The notes under the pieces are model-generated. The model was not told the DNA's origin and did no database searches. It was given only the letters and a program-made list of their open reading frames with translations. A stretch of DNA of 64,000 nt from Lytechinus pictus (Eukaryota > Echinodermata > Echinoidea > Temnopleuroida > Toxopneustidae). The DNA lies in contig NC_087258.1 of NCBI RefSeq assembly GCF_037042905.1, forward strand, positions 10,405,501 through 10,469,500. Reading direction: 5' to 3'. Made by a program: the position numbers and the translations under genes. Shown in pieces: positions 58,301 to 64,000 of the stretch. Position 1 is the first letter of the stretch. Every line of letters begins with the position of its first letter.

Positions 58301-60791
58301 ACGATCGCAAATTAATCTAAAAACTTTTGACATGGCTTCAATATTGTCTTTCGCGCTTCTCAGCGCCATACTTATTGGCCCCAAGTTTGGTAGCAATCGA
58401 GAGAGAACGTTGCAAGTTACTCAGTTGTTCAACAGGGTTCTTAATATGTTCTGAGGGGGTCGGTTTCGAGCTGTAAGCCCTCAAAGATACCTCAAATTTA
58501 GCCTAAAATTACTCATATTTTCAGTTTAATATTTCAATGAAAATCATAGGGGAAAAAATAGAATTTTGGGGAAAAAATAATTAAAGTTTGTCATCTTAGC
58601 TTCGTTTGAAGCCATCTTGCAGCCGATATCACAGTCTACTTCCCTTGCAATGCATGATTGTAGCTGACCCTGCAAACCCGGAAGTTAAAGCCATGTTTTC
58701 ATTTTACCATAAACATGTTCTGCAGCGTGACGATATGCCCAATATACGTCATAGAAAACCTAGGGGTTTTTTTTACTGAAAATGACCATGGTTCAACGAA
58801 TTAACATTGAAATAGTGACAATTGTAAGTTTTTCTTCTGTATTATTTCAATTGTGTGTTACACATCGCATTTAGCCTTGAATTAAATGAAGGCCAGAATT
58901 AACATATAGACTAGAGAGGGCTCAGTTGTGGGTAACCCAGGGACACAGAGGAACAAACTTGACCCTCAAAAAAAGGAAAATTTCTGTCTTGTTCGTTCTC
59001 CTTCTTTCAAAATTGAAAACATAATGGCCGATCGCTACCGCGTGACGAACGCGACATGGAGGTCTAACTTTTCTTTTTTTTGAGGGTCCAGTTGGTGCCT
59101 TGATGTCAGGATTCTGTGTCACGATAGACCTCCATCCATTATAATCGAGGTTAGTGCATAATTTATTTTTTCCCCTTTTATTTGGTGATATAGATAGTTT
59201 TAGTCTAGACTAGAGACCCCATTCTACCCCATTTTGGAGAGTACCCATGCATGTCTGCCTAGTATTACAAGGACGAGTCCTGGGCTCCGGCCCACTTCAC
59301 AGGCCGGAGCTCCCTGGCCTGGGTTTAATAAGTTGTGAGTTGTCGTTGTTGGGAATTTTTGTCAGTAGAGGCGTACGGCCAATATTGGAGACTGTCTCCA
59401 ATGTGGGAGATTATCTTCAATATCAGAGACTTTTGTAAAGAATTTGGGTATCCAATTTCAGAGACAGTCTCCAGTTTTGGAGTCCAATTTCCTTTGTTTA
59501 CATTTGCTGCAAAAGGATAACCTTGGCGGCAAATAAAAATGTGATAAGCAGATTCCTCATGAAAAATTACCCCTTTTCACCATCTACTTTAAAAATTCAC
59601 CGTCTACTTTTGTTTTGATAAGGATTTTTGTTGTCAATCACACACAAAACAAATGGGCTTCTGACCTCAGTGAGACAAAATTTTGGGTGGAAAAAATCTA
59701 GACAGCTGGCAGCCGTCTGTTTCGAGGAGTTTTTTAACATTTTTTTTTTTTTTTTTTTTTCTCCTCGTACACAGACGGCTCGCTAGCGTGCAGCCACCAT
59801 TAGGGGACTTGCAATGCAAAATCCCCCCGTCGGGGCTCTTCAATTTTTGTCTTTAATGAATAAAAATTTTGAAAATTAACGCGACCAAAATGCAAATTAA
59901 TATTCCCTCTTGGCATTAATTGCCAAAAAACGGAGAAAAATCAAGTTAAAAGGAACAAAAACAGTGACTTACCGCAGCTGTCGCGCAAATTCACTTCCCC
60001 TTTTTATCCGATCTTAAGTACATAAACATATGGCCATTGAGTCCCCTGTAGAGATCGCGCTAGAACTTCGGTCTCTGTATTTGGTGAGTGAAGCCAACGG
60101 AGTTCAGCTGAACAACCAACATAACAGAGACCGAAGCTTTTGGTCTAGAAAAAATCATGCTTTTGTTGGTGTTGTTTCTTTTGTCCTTTTGCAAAGCAGG
60201 TCTCCAATGTGGGAGATTGTCTCCCCTATTGGAGAGAGTCTCCCATATTGGCCGTGCGCCTCTACTTTTTGTGTTGTTAATGTTGGACGCGAGAGTTAGT
60301 GTTCCGCGCGCCGCGGCCAGTGTGGGTGGCCGTGGCCGTGGCATTGCTGCTACCTCGACTTACTGACATTTGTGAACAATTTTTGGTGAGGAAATTTGCT
60401 CGAAATCGGCCCTTGCGAAACTGCATTATTAGCGCCCTTCTGCCCAACAGGCAACAGGGTACAGCAGGATCTCCGAAAGTAAACCCGCTCTCCAACACCG
60501 TCGCTCATCATACAATTTACACAAGCTCATTACTCGATCTGTGCACACGACAACACATGCATAACAAATAGCCACCGGAGCACATGACCTGGCATATGTC
60601 GAGAAGGCGAATTGAAATTTACCCACAACTCATTAATAAATTCAACTCATCCTCTCAAACTTACCCATGGTGAAAAGAATGACAATAATTGCGACTGCAA
60701 CACCCAAAATGATGGGATCTTGCTTTGAAACCTCCGATTTGACATTTTCAAAATACCCTTGCAACACGTCAACACCGCTTGCAGCCGACAT
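52151..60791 (-). CDS. SRPRB: SRPRB, signal recognition particle receptor beta subunit (5 exons)
   Basis: Five minus-strand exons (60791-60665, 55206-55112, 54754-54594, 53239-53048, 52364-52151) join in frame to 262 residues; the human protein is 271. The protein is an Arf-like GTPase anchored in the ER membrane that holds SRP receptor alpha, which receives ribosomes carrying secretory proteins. It has an N-terminal hydrophobic helix of about 20 residues (GVAVAIIVILFT), the P-loop GLCESGKT, a switch I Thr-Ser-Ile, the G3 motif DIPGND (DLPGHE in human), the G4 motif CNKQD with TPFLIACNKQDITMAKSA around it, and the G5 CSA. The C-terminus ends WISNLV. The start ATG at 60791 gives the usual short lumenal tail before the helix. 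It converges with SLC12A9. Confidence 0.96.
52503..52616. mobile_element. Small foldback next to SRPRB exon 5
   Basis: CATTTCATAAAGATTACAAG and ACAAGTTTTATGAAACTGG pair across about 110 bp. The core has a CAGCCAATCGCA CCAAT word, as in the related elements. It lies in the intron between exons 4 and 5 of SRPRB. Confidence 0.7.
53048..53239 (-). CDS. SRPRB: SRPRB exon 4 (NKQD)
   Basis: Acceptor catttttag; donor gtaagt at 53047, phase 2 on both sides. It encodes GVIFLVDSS, EVAEFLYTLL, and FLIACNKQDITMAKSAR, a near match to the vertebrate protein. Confidence 0.95.
53325..53450. mobile_element. Partial X-box/CCAAT-core foldback relative
   Basis: Contains GTACCACGGTAAC (53386-53398) and CAACCAATC with the same 10-nt spacing seen in the elements at 37529, 39904 and 61829. 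The terminal hairpin is decayed (TTTGTTTCCCAGACAGTTAC at the left). Confidence 0.6.
53453..53700 (+). mobile_element. tRNA-derived SINE, second family
   Basis: A tRNA-like head: A-box-like TGGTGTAGGGGTTCAG and B-box GGATTTGAATCCC (53509-53521), then a body with CTTTGGCAAGGCACTTATCC. A tail-like stretch (AAAGCGCTTAGAACCCAAGG, then ACTACATAAATG) stands at 54428-54470, so the element may be split by a later insertion. Confidence 0.7.
54594..54754 (-). CDS. SRPRB: SRPRB exon 3 (switch regions)
   Basis: Acceptor ttctctctag; donor gtgaat at 54593, leaving in phase 2. It encodes YTSIKEN (switch I) and VIDIPGNDRQRIQFW (G3 and switch II). Confidence 0.94.
55112..55206 (-). CDS. SRPRB: SRPRB exon 2 (P-loop)
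   Basis: Acceptor ttcattgcag (AG at 55208-55207); donor gtaagt at 55111. It encodes a basic stretch GSRNNRRS and VLVLGLCESGKTLLYSR with the GTP-binding P-loop. Leaves in phase 0. Confidence 0.95.
56461..57445. mobile_element. Mariner/Tc1-like TIR element, TA-flanked
   Basis: The ends CAGTGCGTATCAA and TTGATACGCACTG are inverted and pair for about 35 bp (through GTTTACACTTTGAAAA). Each is bordered by TA (56459-56460 and 57446-57447). The interior of about 985 bp has no open frame long enough for a transposase, so it is nonautonomous or decayed. It lies in SRPRB intron 1. Confidence 0.85.
59364..60264. mobile_element. AGTAGAGGCG-ended inverted-repeat element with nested insertion
   Basis: The left end AGTAGAGGCGTACGGCCAAT pairs with the right end ATTGGCCGTGCGCCTCTAC; both continue into GGAGAC/GTCTCC repeats. 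The flanks share TTTTTGT. The two-hairpin element at 59699-60147 is inserted inside, so this one is older. Confidence 0.75.
59699..60147 (+). mobile_element. Two-hairpin nonautonomous element, copy 2 (9-bp TSD)
   Basis: It starts TAGACAGCTGGC and ends TTTTGGTCTA, so both termini show TAGAC/GTCTA. It is flanked by GAAAAAATC at 59690-59698 and 60148-60156. The interior follows copy 1 (46826-47260), with a longer poly-T in the left loop. Confidence 0.88.
60665..60791 (-). CDS. SRPRB: SRPRB exon 1 (start, membrane anchor)
   Basis: ATG at 60791-60789; donor gtaagt begins at 60664, phase 1. It encodes 42 residues: a short lumenal tail then IILGVAVAIIVILFTM, the membrane anchor. Confidence 0.93.
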
Positions 60792-60803
60792 TTTTACAGA
60801 ATA

Positions 60804-60817
60804 CTGCCCTCTAGTGG
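60804..60817 (-). promoter_or_regulatory. CTCF-like motif upstream of SRPRB start
   Basis: On the minus strand this reads CCACTAGAGGGCAG, which fits the metazoan CTCF core (CCASYAGRKGGCRG) at every position. It lies 13-26 nt upstream of the SRPRB ATG. Whether this species' CTCF binds it is not known from sequence. Confidence 0.55.
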
Positions 60818-60954
60818 TCAGCTTATATTTGCCTTTCTCTCTCCTTTTATTTTGTTCTCCCCCTTCTCTTACTTTGCTTCCCTCTTGACCTTCAATAAAA
60901 ACCCTTGCGTCTCATTATAGCTCCATTCATATCTATCTCTGCTGATTCCGGATT

Positions 60955-61050
60955 CCCTTCTTTTTTTCTTTCTACTTACTTTTCTTTTTCTTTCCTTTCT
61001 TTCTTTCATTCTTTCTTTCTTTTTTTTCTCTCCCTCTCTCTTTCCACTTG
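60955..61050. repeat. (TTTC)n pyrimidine tract
   Basis: TTTC/CTTT repeats with a following CTCTCCCT run, about 100 bp. Confidence 0.9.
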
Positions 61051-61828
61051 TTTTTAACAAGAATTACTTCTATCATTCAGGAAAAAAAAACTTTCCATGG
61101 GTCTGAAAAAATAAACTCTAATAAATTAATAATAGGGTAGACTATTACAAACAATCTTAAAGGGCCCCAATGAAAACCAGAGTTAAATCTGATTGGGTTA
61201 CTTTCTTATATAATTTGTGAAATATATCAATAGCAGCAGTACTCCTTTTGCCTTCTTTGTTCTCACATTTTTTCTTCATTTCAAACTTAATTTCTTTGTT
61301 TCTCTTCCTTTAGTCAATTCTTACTTTTATTTTTAGTCCAAGTTTTATTTATTCCTTCTCTTTATTCCTTCATTCTTTTTGTTTTGTTAAGGCTCTATTT
61401 GGTTTGTGTTTTTTTATATATTTTTTTTTTGCTTTTCACAAGAAAATAATTTTCATCAAATTATAGGAAAATGTCACTACAAGAGTGTTGATATAGTATC
61501 TTCATACAACATTAACATTTAAATTGGGACTCCCTGATGCCCCCCAACAGACACACACCAAACACCTTGTTAAATGTTAAGGCTTTTCTCAGAAAAAAAG
61601 GAATTTGAAAACTCAAAGGAAAATCAACAACACTGTAAAAGATATATTGTATTTATAACATTAAATTACCATATAAAAGTTTTAATATTCAATTTTACTT
61701 GCCAAATATATACAGCCACAGTCAAGGACAGGCATTTTGATCATGTACACATCAAACATGTACCACATAATCATAAAATGTGATAATGATTTTAATTTGC
61801 TTTTCTTTTTTATTGAAAGATACCCCAA

Positions 61829-61991
61829 GGGCCCCGTTGCATAAAAGTTACTATTATGGTCCAACTTTGCCATCCAATTGTAACTACCATGGTAACAATG
61901 CTCAACAGCCAATCAAAATCAAGGATTCAATGCAAGTTACCATTGCATGGAAAAGTTACCATGATATGGTAATTTTTATGCAACGGGCCCT
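61829..61991. mobile_element. GGGCCCCGTTGCATAAAAG foldback element
   Basis: The ends GGGCCCCGTTGCATAAAAG and TTTTTATGCAACGGGCCCT pair almost fully. The core has CCATGGTAAC (61887-61896) and, 10 nt later, AGCCAATC (61907-61914). Total about 163 bp, no coding frame. Confidence 0.85.
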
Positions 61992-62996
61992 GGAGTCTAA
62001 ACTGAAATTCTGTTGAATTTTACAGGGGCAAACAGAGATAGAGACTTCTACTGTATACCATTTTCCCTTTGAAGTTTCAGTGTCACAAAATGTTGAACAT
62101 TGCACAAATTACAAACCAAAATATTATTCATAAATAGAACTTTCACTGTCATACAGTAGTATTGGGCTATCATCATGCAGCCCTTTACGAAAATGGGTAC
62201 ATTCATAATATCATATTTCAGCTTGGTTTCAGTTTCACTAATGCATCATATAAACAATTTCAAGAAATAGTGTGACATTAAATATGATTACTCACTTTCT
62301 TCACAAATTTGCCTTTGTCAACAAGCAAAAAATTATTTATTTTAGACTATCCTAAACCCCAAAGGCCTATATTCTGCACTCTGGTTCAATTTAAACTCTG
62401 GTCTTAAAGTTGTGATTAAACTCTGGATGGCCCACTGCGACACAACTTTTTAAGTTTAGAAGTTTCAATTTATCCAATTACTTTGACACTCAAAATATTC
62501 ATATCTGTCTGGGAATAATAAGTAAAATAATTTTCTTCACCATCACAGCATGAGGAAGGAGCACAGTAAACATAAAACATAAACCATAAAAAAAATAATA
62601 ATTGTAAAATTTGAGACATTTTCGGAATAAAAGAAACAAAAACAACCTACAATCAAGAGGTGCTTTGATACAGTGTCTCATGATGCAGATTTCCTTTCTA
62701 GAAATCAACTTATGAAGATGAGGCATCTTCAATTTTCATTTCAAGTTTTGAGTTGTGTTTGATAGTGAATTGAAACAAGCTCTGAATAACAAATCATAAA
62801 CAATACCATATAAATAAGAAATACAGATGGGTGGTTGGAGGAAGAGGGGATGGCCAAAGAATTAATGGAAAAAGCAATTGACGGAAGAGAGGAGGGTTGG
62901 GCTGAGGATGAAGGAAGCAGTGCATCATGCAAAATGGAGGGAGGGGTAAGCAGGGAAAGGGTGAATCAGGCCACCCCCATTCAATGGGGACAAATC

Positions 62997-63271
62997 TGGG
63001 CCCTGTCTTACAAAGAGTTACGATTGATTCAATCAATCACAACTCTATGGAAATTCATCAGTGTCATAATTTTTTCTACAGGAAATTTGCACAATGTCCT
63101 TTGTAAACAAAGAGAAGCACAGTGAATTTTCAAGAAAACAATGAATGCAAGAATATAAATCATAGTTAGAAAATATTTTGAACAAACATGAATAATTCAT
63201 GTTGATGTTGCGGGCCGTCCATAGTTGTGATTGATCGGATCAATCGCAACTCTTTGTAAGACGGGCCCCTG
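62997..63271. mobile_element. GGGCCCTGTCTTACAAAGAG foldback element
   Basis: The ends GGGCCCTGTCTTACAAAGAG and CTCTTTGTAAGACGGGCCC pair, followed by inner GATTGATTCAATCAATCACAA and TTGTGATTGATCGGATCAATC. The middle is about 170 bp of unrelated DNA. Confidence 0.8.
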
Positions 63272-63281
63272 GACTTAAAAC

Positions 63282-63483
63282 TGGGCAGTTCCATAAAATA
63301 TGTACGTCTGACCCCCTATATGTGGGAACTTCATGAAATTTTCTGTCTCTGATTTCTTGTTCTTTTGACAGTCTGTAATGTTTTCAAAGGACCATGACTT
63401 GGTCAGTTTACAAAGTGAAGCAAGACTTGAGAAAAATGGGGGTCGGACGTACAAAAAGGTTGATCATTTTATGGAATTGCCCA
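63282..63483 (-). mobile_element. TGGGCAATTCCAT-ended element, copy 2 (inverted)
   Basis: Reverse complement of 51248-51455 along its whole length, including the CTGTCTCTGATTTCTTGTTC and GGGGGTCGGACGTAC blocks. It directly follows the foldback at 62997-63271. Confidence 0.8.
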
Positions 63484-63888
63484 ACCGTGGACTACTGGTA
63501 CATAAATAAAACATGATAACAAGAATGAATAGGGTGTGCACCTCATTGCTTGCCTGGCTCGATCAATGTGACTATTCTTTCTTCCTCTTAATACCAAATA
63601 AACTCTCAATCATAGAGAAACATATTTGTCTGATTTTTACCAGCATCGACAACCTCTTCAACAGATACTTCTGGGGCAAAGGTCAGAAATAAAGCTTGAA
63701 AGTCATCATCTCATCATCAGATTCTCCAAGTAGCACCATCACACGGAGATGTCCCTTTATTGGAGGCATTTCCCCCGATCTCTTTGCATCCGAAACTTGT
63801 CATGCCAACTGCATGAATGTTTAAAACCTCTTAAACGGATGGAGAGGTACAACATTTGAGTTGTCTTGTGAAACGTATAGCATGACCA

Positions 63889-64000
63889 GGGGCCCGTTGC
63901 AGAAAGAGTTGCAATCAATCGCAACTCTAACAATCATGCGCAACTTGATTTTCAACCAATCAACAAAGCGCATTTGGGACTTGCGATTGATTTTTTGGCT
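63889..64000. mobile_element. Foldback element cut by window end
   Basis: It begins GGGGCCCGTTGCAGAAAGAG and shows GTTGCAATCAATCGCAACT and CAACCAATCAAC, like the neighbouring GGGCC-ended hairpins. The right end lies outside the window. Confidence 0.6.

Larger units (their letters stand above)
60792..64000. other. Upstream of SRPRB, no gene seen
   Basis: Contains the SRPRB promoter side, a TTTC-rich tract (60955-61050) and foldback elements listed separately. I do not recognise a coding exon. Confidence 0.6.

Noticed and set aside
63600-63800. Possible minus-strand last exon
   Set aside because: A frame of about 40 codons with an acceptor-like site upstream, but two frames are equally open and I recognise no family.

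Overview
This is eukaryotic genomic DNA: AT-rich, with long introns, short GT-AG exons and dense interspersed repeats. Protein resemblance (an SLC12A9-type transporter with a full C-terminal domain, an SRP receptor beta subunit, and a BCO/RPE65-family oxygenase) and the repeat load (tRNA-derived SINEs, many small foldback elements) suggest a marine invertebrate deuterostome. An echinoderm such as a sea urchin is my best guess; the species is inferred, not proven.

Three multi-exon genes can be reconstructed. (1) A carotenoid/retinoid oxygenase (BCO/RPE65 family) on the + strand has seven coding exons from 9581 to 18472. Its first coding exon, about 20-30 residues, was not found in 1-9580. (2) SLC12A9, a cation-chloride-cotransporter family member, lies on the + strand with twelve coding exons from 25119 to 46431. 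All joins keep frame and give 949 residues. (3) SRPRB lies on the - strand with five coding exons from 60791 down to 52151, giving 262 residues. SLC12A9 and SRPRB converge with 5.7 kb between their stop codons. No functional link between the three genes is evident from the sequence.

Layout: 1-9580 holds no recognised gene, only a near-perfect hairpin element at 441-602. 9581-18472 is the oxygenase gene. 18473-25118 is an AT-rich intergenic region with (GAT)n and (ATTT)n microsatellites and a tRNA-derived SINE. 25119-46431 is SLC12A9, whose introns are full of mobile DNA: a foldback, two hAT-like copies facing each other, two long elements packed with nuclear-receptor-like half-sites, TTAA-flanked foldbacks, SINE copies, and a tandem array made from the 3' end of exon 7. 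46432-52150 holds foldback elements, a Mutator-like nonautonomous element with a 9-bp target duplication, and short duplications. 52151-60791 is SRPRB, whose first intron carries a mariner-like terminal-inverted-repeat element and a second copy of the Mutator-like element nested inside another inverted-repeat element. 60792-64000 has a CTCF-like motif just upstream of the SRPRB start, then CT-rich DNA and more foldback elements.

The most notable signals are the exon-7-derived array, whose copies keep splice donors and would each bring an immediate stop; a set of otherwise different foldback elements that share an X-box-like and CCAAT core at constant spacing; the repeated DR1-type half-sites in intron 2; and two copies of an apparently uncharacterised two-hairpin element with clear 9-bp target duplications.
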